From positions 34,034 through 98,033 of the forward strand of contig JAUYPV010000005.1 of assembly GCA_030697555.1 (NCBI GenBank): 64,000 bases of DNA. Reading direction: 5' to 3'. The notes beneath the pieces were generated by a model that was given only the letters and a program-made list of their open reading frames with translations, had not been told where the DNA came from and made no database searches. Made by a program: the position numbers and the translations under genes. Of the stretch, positions 7,998 through 17,897 are shown piece after piece. Within the stretch, counting starts at the first letter, position 1, and each line of letters begins with the position of its first letter. The DNA is from Hyphomonadaceae bacterium (GTDB lineage: Bacteria; Pseudomonadota; Alphaproteobacteria; Caulobacterales; Hyphomonadaceae).

Positions 7998-9272
7998 TTA
8001 GTTCGGTGGTCGTGCCACCTTCTTGAGGGTTGCAACATCGTCGGTGGTGAGAAGCGTTTCGGCAGAAGGTTCAACTCGAAACTTTTTGCGCATTAGCGCT
8101 TCAATCTTGGAGCGGTTTGATCGGGCAGCGTCCAACTGATCCTCTGCTGTCCCGCTCTTCGCACCGAAATGATCGTCGAGTGCTTCCTCGCTGATGGCGC
8201 ATCGGTGCGGTTGACCGAGCGCGCTGCCTTCGAACCATACAATGTCGCGATCGAAATCATGCTTCATCGCAGGCGCCTTGAATGTGATGTCCAATGCTTG
8301 ATCGAGCGCGTCACGCCATGATTGCCCCCTGCTGTCGGCCTCGGCGAGCGCTTCGTTCAGTTCATAAGGTCTGGTTTCGGCCAGGGCGGCGATCAGCGCG
8401 CGAGCTTGTTCGATGTCCTTTTGCTTCTTCGCGCCAGATCCGCCGCGTCGTTTCTGAGAGACGATGAGCTTGTGGACCGCATAGCGCTCGGGCCTTGGAA
8501 GTTGGATCAGCAGACCCTCCATGTAGGGCGTGACAGCCGGAATGGGGTCGGCGATCAGGAAGTTGAGATAGTGCAGGCCCTGCGCCCACATGTTGAGTGC
8601 GGCGAGCTTTGCCGGCCTTTGATTTTCTTCGAAGGACGGCGTCAGGAAATCAATCGCGTATTGCGAGTTCGCGAGCGTCCACGACGTTGGCGTTTTTGGC
8701 GTCAGCGAGTTGGCAGGTTTGAACCCAAGCTGCGCGAGCGCACCGGCAAGATCGGGATCGGCAGTATCGCCGATCGCCATCGAAAGATGTTCGAAACTGG
8801 CTATGTCGATATCGTCGGTGCGGCTGAATAAGTCAGATTCTTCGGAAAGATAGACGCCGAGTTCTAGGCCGTACTGCTGGAAGGCGTGCGTTCCGACCAG
8901 CGTGCCGCCGAGGCGGAAGACGCCACTGTTGGCGAGAACCCGGAGTACGGGGCCGGCCTCACGGCCCGGCCCGGCAATTCCACCCGCGCGTAGCTGGGCG
9001 ACGAGGCTTGAGGTGTGTCTGCGGAATTCGGCAATGCTTTGCTGATCCGCGCGCATCCTCTCGATACGCTGACGCATTTCTTCAGTGTCGGGGCCAAGAT
9101 AGCGCTGCTTGGGCGCGCCGCCGGCGGCGGGTCTCTGATTGGCGTACCAATACGTCTTGCCCTTTCGAACCATTGTGAACGGCGCGCCTTCGAATTCGAA
9201 AGCAGGGCGGTTCACATGCATTTGCACAAGGTTCGCGTAGGTTGTCTGGAGGGTGGGAGCTAGTGATCTCAT
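7998..9272 (-). CDS. GSU2403/AbiEii-like nucleotidyltransferase fused to a DUF1488 domain
   Basis: A 424-residue protein. Residues 30-70 hold the family's N-terminal RKGKTYWYANQ and QRYLGPDTEEMRQRI segments. A polymerase-beta-type nucleotidyltransferase core follows, with GGTLVGT at 122-128 and the acidic metal motif TDDIDI at 152-157. This is the GSU2403 family, related to the AbiEii toxins of type IV toxin-antitoxin systems. Residues 337-424 resemble DUF1488 (VWFEG, ISEEALDDHFG, NRSKIEALMRKKF, then LLTTDD). The start chosen is ATG 9272, because an earlier ATG at 9308 lies inside an upstream palindrome. No adjacent AbiEi-like antitoxin is visible. Toxin activity is inference only. It sits antisense between miaA and ilvB, which suggests insertion. 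Confidence 0.75.
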   Translation of the reverse strand: MRSLAPTLQTTYANLVQMHVNRPAFEFEGAPFTMVRKGKTYWYANQRPAAGGAPKQRYLGPDTEEMRQRIERMRADQQSIAEFRRHTSSLVAQLRAGGIAGPGREAGPVLRVLANSGVFRLGGTLVGTHAFQQYGLELGVYLSEESDLFSRTDDIDIASFEHLSMAIGDTADPDLAGALAQLGFKPANSLTPKTPTSWTLANSQYAIDFLTPSFEENQRPAKLAALNMWAQGLHYLNFLIADPIPAVTPYMEGLLIQLPRPERYAVHKLIVSQKRRGGSGAKKQKDIEQARALIAALAETRPYELNEALAEADSRGQSWRDALDQALDITFKAPAMKHDFDRDIVWFEGSALGQPHRCAISEEALDDHFGAKSGTAEDQLDAARSNRSKIEALMRKKFRVEPSAETLLTTDDVATLKKVARPPN

Positions 9273-9275
9273 ACT

Positions 9276-9354
9276 AGTTGCACTACACGAATAACTCCCG
9301 TAGTGCAACTCCGATATGAAGTTGCACTACGCGAGAGACTCCCGTAGTGCAACT
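9276..9354 (-). promoter_or_regulatory. Two tandem 35-bp palindromes upstream of the nucleotidyltransferase gene
   Basis: The 11-bp arms AGTTGCACTAC and GTAGTGCAACT are perfect in both copies (9276-9286/9300-9310 and 9320-9330/9344-9354). Each pair flanks a 13-nt centre ending in ACTCCC; the copies are 9 bp apart. They end 4 bp before the chosen start codon. They could be an operator bound as four half-sites or RNA hairpins in the leader. Confidence 0.85.
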
Positions 9355-9472
9355 ATCGCGAAAAGCATCACAACAATGGCCGGAAGGTCATTTCTGCCTT
9401 CTCGACGCTAATTGACGCTGCGCCCGCGAAACGGTATTGGCCTTTTCCACAGTGTTTTTGGGAGAAACCCCC

Positions 9473-9541
9473 ATGTTGGGGCGGCCTGTAAAGCCATTTG
9501 GCATCCTCGTACTCGTAATCGGCTCGCCGCCGGCCCGGTAA
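9473..9541 (+). CDS. ilvL: ilvB leader peptide (attenuation)
   Basis: A 22-residue reading frame, MLGRPVKPFGILVLVIGSPP followed by Ala-Arg. Codons 11-16 (9503-9520) are Ile-Leu-Val-Leu-Val-Ile, the three end products of the pathway, so ribosome stalling here would sense charged branched-chain tRNAs. A GGGAG ribosome-binding sequence lies upstream at about 9459-9463. The stop codon overlaps a segment that can pair with the terminator arm downstream. Attenuation of ilvBN has been reported in Caulobacter crescentus, so this arrangement has precedent in the class. Confidence 0.9.
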   Translation: MLGRPVKPFGILVLVIGSPPAR

Positions 9542-9570
9542 TTTCCGGACCGAACGGCGAGTGCACGTCG

Positions 9571-9594
9571 AAGGGCCCGAGTGGCCCTTTTTCT
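9571..9594 (+). terminator. ilvB attenuator terminator, with alternative pairings at 9523-9577
   Basis: The 7-bp stem AAGGGCC / GGCCCTT with loop CGAGT (9571-9589) runs into a T-rich tract. Upstream, CTCGCCG (9523-9529) can pair with CGGCGAG (9555-9561). GGCCC (9532-9536) can pair with GGGCC (9573-9577), which would break the terminator. The hairpin lies 40 bp before ilvB and 30 bp after the leader stop codon. Confidence 0.85.
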
Positions 9595-9629
9595 TTTCCT
9601 GGAACCTGCAGAGAGTTGGAAGCGGCGAG

Positions 9630-11405
<1,776 letters not shown>

Positions 11406-11406
11406 G

Positions 11407-11955
11407 ATGCAGTTCATCGGTCTCGGCCTCGAACAATGGCTCGGCATCGCCTCCGCGGTGGTCGCCGTGTCGTCGTTCGTGCTGAACCTCCGGTTGGTTC
11501 GTCGCCAGGAAAAGCGCAACGCGGCCAACTTCAAGATGGCGCATGACTCGGACATCATCCGCTGGTCCGATGAAGTGATCTCTGTTTTGGCTGAAGCTGA
11601 CGAGATGCTGCGCGAAAGAGGCGTCTCTTACGGCGATGCGGAATTCGCGGCCCGGCGTTCGGCGTCACGCGCGCATGTCTCGGCGCTGATCGACCGTGGC
11701 CGTTTGTTCTTTCCGAACCGCACCGACACCCAGCATGGCGTCGAGAAGGAGGCCGGTTTCCAGGGCTATCGCCAGCCGGCGCTGGAGGAACTGTTCCAGG
11801 CCTATCGCGTGATCGATACTGCAGCCACGACGCCCGGTCCCGACAAGATTTCGGCGGACGCCCTGATGAAGCACCGCCGCAAGTTCATCGCCGAAGTCTT
11901 CCAGACAGTCGATCCCGTCCGCCGCGGCGCCACGCTGCAGGAGCTGGCGGCATGA
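11407..11955 (+). CDS. Membrane-anchored protein of unknown function
   Basis: A 182-residue protein not assigned to a known family. One N-terminal transmembrane helix (about 12-32, LGIASAVVAVSSFVLNLRLV) is followed by RRQEKR, which suggests a cytoplasmic soluble domain. That domain is helical and contains SDIIRWSDEVISVLAEADE and ALIDRGRLFFPN. The start codon lies one base after the ilvB stop codon, and the gene ends in an ATGA overlap with the next gene, so it belongs to the ilvB transcript. An upstream in-frame ATG at 11371 would overlap ilvB. Its role is unknown; position suggests co-expression with the next, Tdi1-like gene. Confidence 0.75.
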   Translation: MQFIGLGLEQWLGIASAVVAVSSFVLNLRLVRRQEKRNAANFKMAHDSDIIRWSDEVISVLAEADEMLRERGVSYGDAEFAARRSASRAHVSALIDRGRLFFPNRTDTQHGVEKEAGFQGYRQPALEELFQAYRVIDTAATTPGPDKISADALMKHRRKFIAEVFQTVDPVRRGATLQELAA

Positions 11956-12482
11956 TCCTCTCGCCCGAAAAACTGATCCCGGTTGCCAAGCTGGAAGCCT
12001 ATCTGCTGGACCCGACGCCCTATCAATGGGGGCCGCTGCTGGCGCCGTTCTCGCCGCCATTGCCACGCGAAGGGCAGGTGATCCTTGCTTCGTTCTTCGG
12101 CGACGTGTTCGTCGAGGACATGGATGGCGGCATCTGGTGGGTGAACGGCCTCGAAGGCCGCGTCGACCGCGCCGGCATCAATCGCGACAAGTTTCTCGAG
12201 CGCATGGGGCGCGAGCACCTCACCATGCTGAAGACCAAGCTGCTCGAAGCCATGGTGGTGCAGGACAAGCTGCTGCCCGCCGGCATGCTCTACGGCCTCA
12301 AGACGCCTCGCAGTAAAGGCGGAAAATACAGCCCGGACAACATCGGCACGGCGCCGGTAGTAGCCTCGATGACTTATCTAGGCGAACAGTTCCGTATCGG
12401 GAATGCGCCTGCCGCTCCTGCACTGCAGCCCACCGCAGCCGACGCCAAAACGAAGCCGAACTTCTGGGGCAAGAAAAAATGA
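11952..12482 (+). CDS. Tdi1/DUF1851-like immunity-type protein
   Basis: A 176-residue cytoplasmic protein. Two blocks fit the T6SS immunity Tdi1/DUF1851 pattern: FGDVFVEDMDGGIWWVNGLEG at about 49-69, and AGMLYGLKTPRSKGGKYSPDN at about 111-131, followed by a hydrophobic strand and YLGEQF. Known Tdi1 proteins neutralise the DNase effector Tde1; many relatives are orphan proteins of unknown function. No T6SS gene or Tde-like nuclease is nearby. The C-terminus is Ala/Lys-rich. The start overlaps the previous stop (ATGA), and the stop overlaps the ilvN start (ATGA), so translation is probably coupled. The family call is by motif memory, not by alignment. Confidence 0.65.
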   Translation: MILSPEKLIPVAKLEAYLLDPTPYQWGPLLAPFSPPLPREGQVILASFFGDVFVEDMDGGIWWVNGLEGRVDRAGINRDKFLERMGREHLTMLKTKLLEAMVVQDKLLPAGMLYGLKTPRSKGGKYSPDNIGTAPVVASMTYLGEQFRIGNAPAAPALQPTAADAKTKPNFWGKKK

Positions 12483-13069
12483 CCCGCGCACCGCGCAGCA
12501 TCGCCAGGCCGAAATCCGGCGTCCGCGACGACCCCGCCTCCGCCTACGACATGACCGCGTCCGATGAAGGCATCGAACAGCGGACGCTGGCCTGCATCGT
12601 CGACAACGAACCAGGTGTTCTTGCGAGAGTCGTCGGGCTGTTCTCCGCGCGTGGCTACAACATCGAGAGCCTGACGGTCGCCGAGATCGACAGGAACTCC
12701 CACCAGTCCCGGATCACCATCGTCACCTCCGGCACAAACCACGTACTGGAGCAGATCGAGCAGCAGCTCCTGCGCCTCGTGCCCGTCGCGAAGGTCATCG
12801 ACGTCACCAACTCGGTCGGCGGCATCGAGCGCGAACTGGCGCTGGTGAAGGTCGCGGGCAAGGGCGAGAAGCGCGTCGAGAGCCTGCGCATATCCGAAAT
12901 CTTCCGCGCCCACGTCATAGATACGACAAACGAAAGCTTCATCTTCGAGCTTACCGGCGCGAGCCAGAAGATCGACCAGTTCGTCGAACTGATGCGCCCG
13001 CTGGGGTTGGTCGAGGTATCGCGCACAGGTGTGCTGTCTATCCAGCGGGGGAAGGAGAAGGCGGGGTGA
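12479..13069 (+). CDS. ilvN: Acetolactate synthase small (regulatory) subunit IlvN
   Basis: Regulatory partner of IlvB that raises activity and confers valine feedback inhibition. It is 196 residues, longer than the usual 160-175, because of an N-terminal extension of about 30 residues (MTRAPRSIARPKSGV). The ACT domain follows: TLACIVDNEPGVLARVVGLF, then RGYNIESLTV. The second domain contains ELALVKV and EIFRAHVIDTT. A later in-frame ATG at 12551 (MTASDEG) could be the true start; 12479 was kept because it forms an ATGA overlap with the preceding gene. The stop overlaps the GTG start of the next gene. Confidence 0.95.
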   Translation: MTRAPRSIARPKSGVRDDPASAYDMTASDEGIEQRTLACIVDNEPGVLARVVGLFSARGYNIESLTVAEIDRNSHQSRITIVTSGTNHVLEQIEQQLLRLVPVAKVIDVTNSVGGIERELALVKVAGKGEKRVESLRISEIFRAHVIDTTNESFIFELTGASQKIDQFVELMRPLGLVEVSRTGVLSIQRGKEKAG

Positions 13070-14076
13070 CCGAGAATTGGGTCCCTCACGGGTGTCCGAT
13101 CTGCAGAATACACGTCGCCAAATCGACCAAGTCAGGCGACGTGTGGCGTTTCGTCTGCCCAGCGTGCGATGACTTTTTCATCAGCGATACGGCGAAGGAA
13201 GAACTCGACAGGAATCCGAAAGCCAAAGGTTGGCTTCCAGTCACGAGGTCGGCTCTTGCCCACCTTGTGCGTACTCGGCGCGACATGCCGTTTTGGAAAG
13301 ATGGCGCGAGGCCCTTCATAACGTCGCAGACGCTCGAACGCTTCTATGAGAATCAGCCAACGCTTCCGGCGCGTTTTGTCCAAATGGACAACGCCATCAG
13401 GTTTTTTGGGGATGTAGAACGTGACTTTGGAAACGTGCCCGAAAAAACTCCCGACGGTCTGTGGGCGCTCGTAGGTACAGTGAACGGAGGAGCGCTAGGT
13501 CTGTTGGTTCAAGACATGGTCGATACAGGGTTCTTGGCAAACGAGACGAAAGTTCGCTCGATCGACGGCGGCCCCACTTTAATTCTACACGCGAGATTGT
13601 CGCTAAAAGGCTGGCAGCGTTGGGAAGAGATTCAGCTAGGGGCAACCTCTTCTAAGGACGGCTTTATCGCGATGCAGTATGGTGATGAGCGCCTTGATCG
13701 CTTCGTCAACGACGTCATCAGAGCAGGTGTCAGAGCTGCGCTCGATATCGAGGTCTATCGCTTAGATAGTCCAGATAAATTGGAAGCTGGGCTGATCGAC
13801 AACATCATGCGTGAGGCCATTGAAGATGCAGCATTCGTGTTGGTGGAGCTAAGCCACGGCAACAAAGGTGCCTATTGGGAAGCCGGCTTCGCAGAAGGTC
13901 TTCGAAAACCGGTTATCTACTTGTGCGAAGAGTCGGTTTGGAACGATCCTGAACGCAAACCCCACTTCGACGTGAATCACCGCACAACCATAATGTGGAG
14001 CGAGGCTGAGCCGGACAAATTCGTGACTACATTGGTTGCCACAATAAAGAACTCTCTGAGGGAGAAGGCGGGATGA
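13066..14076 (+). CDS. Zinc-ribbon protein with a nucleoside 2-deoxyribosyltransferase-like domain
   Basis: A 336-residue protein. The N-terminus has a Cys4 ribbon (CPIC at 10-13 and CPAC at 31-34). A middle region (about 130-192) ends in LSLKGWQRWEEIQ, which resembles a winged helix. The C-terminal part (about 198-311) has the pattern of NDT/TIR-like effector domains: GFIAMQYGD, LIDNIMREAIEDAAFVLVEL, then GAYWEAGFAEGL, where E272 matches the catalytic Glu of deoxyribosyltransferases, and PVIYLCEES. Such domains cleave nucleosides or nucleotides and recur in anti-phage effectors. The start is GTG, overlapping the ilvN stop (GTGA). Codon use looks less GC-biased than in ilvB or ilvC, which suggests acquisition. 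The substrate is unknown. Confidence 0.75.
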   Translation: MTENWVPHGCPICRIHVAKSTKSGDVWRFVCPACDDFFISDTAKEELDRNPKAKGWLPVTRSALAHLVRTRRDMPFWKDGARPFITSQTLERFYENQPTLPARFVQMDNAIRFFGDVERDFGNVPEKTPDGLWALVGTVNGGALGLLVQDMVDTGFLANETKVRSIDGGPTLILHARLSLKGWQRWEEIQLGATSSKDGFIAMQYGDERLDRFVNDVIRAGVRAALDIEVYRLDSPDKLEAGLIDNIMREAIEDAAFVLVELSHGNKGAYWEAGFAEGLRKPVIYLCEESVWNDPERKPHFDVNHRTTIMWSEAEPDKFVTTLVATIKNSLREKAG

Positions 14077-14618
14077 AACGCAATCCGTACCGCGCCGCGT
14101 TTGCGGCGATGACGATATCGCTTCTTGTAGCGTGCTCGCAGGGCGGGGGCGCCCCAGAGCCTGCAGCTGGCGCTAATACAGCCGCCGCCGCACAAGCGTC
14201 GCTTGAAAGCGCCATGCAGGCGGATCGCGACTTTGCGGCGGTGTCGAAGAAAGATGGGCCGAAGGCAGCCTTCCTTCAATACATGGACAAGGACGGCGCG
14301 TTCTTCCAGCCAGGCGCCGTGGTGAATGGCGCTGAAGCCGTTGCCGCCGGCTTCGATGGATCACCTCCTGATTTCGGCATCGACTGGACGCCCGATGGCG
14401 GTCACGGCTCGGCCGGCGGCGATCTTGCCGTCACGACCGGCCGCTACACGATCTCGTCCGGCGGCCAGAAGATCGAACAGGGCCGCTATGTCACCGTCTG
14501 GCGCAAGGACGCCGCCGGCGCGCTCAAGGCGGTGATGGATCTCGGCGTGCCCGATCCGGCGCAGTCCGCCGGTTCGCCGGCGCCGGACAAGCCCGACCTC
14601 GAAGGACGGCCAGGCTAA
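14073..14618 (+). CDS. SnoaL/DUF4440-like lipoprotein
   Basis: A 181-residue predicted lipoprotein. The signal sequence MKRNPYRAAFAAMTISLLVAC ends in the lipobox LVAC, followed by a Gly/Ala-rich linker. Residues 45-165 look like an NTF2/SnoaL-type fold (DUF4440): SAMQADRDFAAVSKKDGPKAAFLQYMDKDG, then GGDLAVTTGRYTI and GRYVTVWRKDA. Such proteins bind small ligands or are uncharacterised. The start overlaps the stop of the previous gene (ATGA), so the two are coupled. It ends 66 bp before ilvC. It has no clear link to branched-chain amino acids. Confidence 0.75.
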   Translation: MKRNPYRAAFAAMTISLLVACSQGGGAPEPAAGANTAAAAQASLESAMQADRDFAAVSKKDGPKAAFLQYMDKDGAFFQPGAVVNGAEAVAAGFDGSPPDFGIDWTPDGGHGSAGGDLAVTTGRYTISSGGQKIEQGRYVTVWRKDAAGALKAVMDLGVPDPAQSAGSPAPDKPDLEGRPG

Positions 14619-14657
14619 ACATCGAATTCAGTTTCCGACTAAAGGCCGTTCGAGTAA

Positions 14658-15704
<1,047 letters not shown>

Positions 15705-15731
15705 CGCGGCCCGGCTGCAATTCCGAATGAA

Positions 15732-15761
15732 GAAGCCTGCCCGCGTGGCAGGCTTCTTTTT
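15732..15761 (+). terminator. Terminator of the ilv block
   Basis: A perfect 10-bp stem GAAGCCTGCC / GGCAGGCTTC with loop CGCGT is followed by five T residues. The T-run touches the stop codon of the convergent methyltransferase gene. Confidence 0.95.
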
Positions 15762-16371
15762 ACGCGCGCTTGGCCAGCACAGCCATCGATACCTTGTAAC
15801 GGATGAACAGCCACAGCGCCCGTTTGCGCTGCAGCTTCTGCGGATTCCGCCAGATGTCGTGCCAGTGATACTCCGTCGGAAGGATTTCGCCCTCCGTCAG
15901 GGTGGCCTCCGGGATAAGCGCAGCGACCTCCTGCGGCGTCGGCCGGTACATCGTGTCGAACGGGTCGCGGTGGTGCGGATAGCTGCGCGGCACCGAAACG
16001 ATCAGTCGCCCGCCAGGTTCGACCAGGTCGAAGGCGCGCCGCGTCATTCGGTCAGGCTCGTGGACGTGCTCCAGGATGTTGCAGAGCAGGACAGTTCTCG
16101 GCCGGAGCGCCTTGACCGTTGCAAACCCATCATCGCTCAGGATGTCGGCGATCAGGTCCACGCCTTCTTCCGCCTTCAGGTCGACATGCACCACGGGCAC
16201 GCTGCGCTTTCTCAGCGGCGCGAACAGCTCCGCATCGACCCAAGGCTGCCGTTCGGTGCGGAATTGGTGTGATGATGAGCCAATATTGACGATCGTTCCC
16301 ACATTCGCAGCGTCGATCGCAGCGATCCGCGCGGCAATCCAGGCTGCTTCCTTTTTGAACATGAACCACAT
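15760..16371 (-). CDS. Class I SAM-dependent methyltransferase
   Basis: A 203-residue protein. After a helical N-terminus comes a SAM-binding strand, IVNIGSSSHQF, an acidic second strand, VVHVDLKAEEGVDLIADI, and LLCNILEHVHEPDRM, which corresponds to motif II/III of Methyltransf_11-type enzymes. It ends with a strand after GGRLIVSVPRSYPHHRDP. The glycine motif is atypical (GSSS rather than GxGxG). ATG 16371 was chosen because CTAGGG precedes it; ATG 16362 is an alternative. The substrate is unknown. It diverges from the acetyltransferase gene. Confidence 0.78.
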   Translation of the reverse strand: MWFMFKKEAAWIAARIAAIDAANVGTIVNIGSSSHQFRTERQPWVDAELFAPLRKRSVPVVHVDLKAEEGVDLIADILSDDGFATVKALRPRTVLLCNILEHVHEPDRMTRRAFDLVEPGGRLIVSVPRSYPHHRDPFDTMYRPTPQEVAALIPEATLTEGEILPTEYHWHDIWRNPQKLQRKRALWLFIRYKVSMAVLAKRA

Positions 16372-16505
16372 CCCTAGGCAGTGGTTTGCATATCCTGCTT
16401 TTCGCCCTGGACAACAAGCGCGGTCTTGAGGCGCAAAGAATTGCCGATAGCCGCCAACACGCCGTAATGAGGTCTGTATCTCCGCCAACGCCGGTTCTTC
16501 GCCCC

Positions 16506-17048
16506 ATGCCCTTCACCTCCCGCCTCGCCACCGAAGCCGATCTCCCGGCGCTGAAGGCGCTGATGGACGCCGCCATCGCGGAACATCTCAAGGCGTTCCT
16601 CGATCCCGCCCAGGTCGAGCTCTCGAAGTCGATCATGGGCCTCGACACCCAGCTGATCGCCGACCGCACCTATTTCATCGTCGAGGACGCCGCCACCGGC
16701 CGCATCGCCGGCTGCGGCGGCTGGTCTCGCCGCGCCACACTCTACGGCGGGGACCATTCCACCAGCCAGCGCGACGCCGCCCTGCTAGACATGGCGAAGG
16801 ATGCCGCCCGCGTCCGCGCCATGTACACCCACCCGGACTTCAAGCGCCGCAGCGTCGGCCGCCAGATTCTCGACGTCTGCGAGGCGGCGGCCCGGGACGC
16901 CGGCTTCCGCTCCGTCGAACTCATGGCCACCCTATCCGGCGAGCCTCTCTACAAGGCCTGTGGCTATCACCAGATCGAGCGCATCACCGCCGCCTCGCGT
17001 GACGGCGTCGACGTGCCGGGCGTGCGCATGGGCAAACAACTCGGTTGA
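16506..17048 (+). CDS. GNAT family N-acetyltransferase
   Basis: A 180-residue GCN5-related acetyltransferase. The first strand and helix, SRLATEADLPALKALMDAAI, and the acetyl-CoA-binding segment RAMYTHPDFKRRSVGRQILDVCE (motif A, here RRSVGR in place of the usual RRGxG) are clear. LMATLSGEPLYKACGYHQIER is the typical motif B ending. ATG 16506 gives the standard N-terminus; longer frames start at 16467 and 16386. The substrate cannot be deduced. It lies 31 bp before the rhomboid gene and may be cotranscribed with it. Confidence 0.85.
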   Translation: MPFTSRLATEADLPALKALMDAAIAEHLKAFLDPAQVELSKSIMGLDTQLIADRTYFIVEDAATGRIAGCGGWSRRATLYGGDHSTSQRDAALLDMAKDAARVRAMYTHPDFKRRSVGRQILDVCEAAARDAGFRSVELMATLSGEPLYKACGYHQIERITAASRDGVDVPGVRMGKQLG

Positions 17049-17079
17049 TGTGCGGCGCGAGAGCCGCCATCTTGCACGC

Positions 17080-17805
17080 ATGACCGAAGCTCAGGCCGCG
17101 CCTCCTCCCCTTGATAAACCCCCTCGCGAAAAATTCTTCTCGAACTTCCCGGTCGTGGTGGCCGCAACGGCGATCCTGCTGGTCGGCCTCTACACGGCCT
17201 ACTTCTTCGCGCCTTTCGACGACCAGCAAAGCACGCTCTTCAATTTCGCCCTGGCGCCCGAACGCTTCTGGGCCGAGGCAGGCTCGCCCAAAGTCTATCC
17301 CGATATCCAGTCGGCTCTGCTGACCCTGGTCTCCACCTCGCTGCTGCATGGCGATTGGGTGCATGTCATCGTCAACACGCTGATGTTGGTCCAGTTCGGC
17401 GCTCCGGTCTCCCAGGCGCTCGGCCCTGGCATCGCGGGGGCAGGCAAGTGGATGCTGGTGTTCATCGTATCGATCATCGCCGGTTCGCTGCTCTATCTCG
17501 GATTGCAGGATGCCGACGGGCCTTACGCGGTCGGCGCATCGGGCGGCGTCTCCGGCCTGATCGCGGCGGCCTTCCTGATGGATCCCTACACCTGGCGCAA
17601 GCGCACGCTGTGGTCGCGCGAGTTCCTGCTGATGACGCTCTATTTCATCATCATCAACATCGTCCTCGTCTTCGGCGGGCCGTTCGTTGGCCTCTACGTC
17701 GCGTGGGAGGCACACGCCGGCGGATACATAGCGGGCGCTATCCTGATGGCCGTCATGCCCTTGCGCGGGCTGCCTGCCCGGGCGCCTCGTGCGGCGGAAT
17801 CTTGA
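17080..17805 (+). CDS. Rhomboid family intramembrane serine protease
   Basis: A 241-residue six-helix membrane protease. The catalytic Ser lies in GASGG (S154) and the catalytic His in EAHAGGYIAG (H212). The oxyanion-hole region is HGDWVHVIVNTLML, with N99. A short Pro-rich cytoplasmic N-terminus precedes the first helix (about 24-43). The start ATG 17080 gives MTEAQAAPPP; the frame upstream overlaps the acetyltransferase gene and is not coding. All catalytic elements are present, so it is expected to be active. Substrates are unknown. Confidence 0.92.
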   Translation: MTEAQAAPPPLDKPPREKFFSNFPVVVAATAILLVGLYTAYFFAPFDDQQSTLFNFALAPERFWAEAGSPKVYPDIQSALLTLVSTSLLHGDWVHVIVNTLMLVQFGAPVSQALGPGIAGAGKWMLVFIVSIIAGSLLYLGLQDADGPYAVGASGGVSGLIAAAFLMDPYTWRKRTLWSREFLLMTLYFIIINIVLVFGGPFVGLYVAWEAHAGGYIAGAILMAVMPLRGLPARAPRAAES

Positions 17806-17897
17806 CACTTTCTGGGCTGCCTCATTCGGGCCCTGTTCATGTGGAAACCAGCCCTATAAGCGGGTAAAGTTCGAGTCCGTCCTTAAGGAGACTTGAG

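Noticed and set aside
9276..9354. A short CRISPR-like array
   Set aside because: Only two palindromic units 44 bp apart, with no variable spacers of constant length and no cas genes.
11952..12482. A full T6SS effector-immunity module
   Set aside because: Only the immunity-like protein is present; no Tde-type nuclease, VgrG, Hcp or other T6SS gene is in the window.
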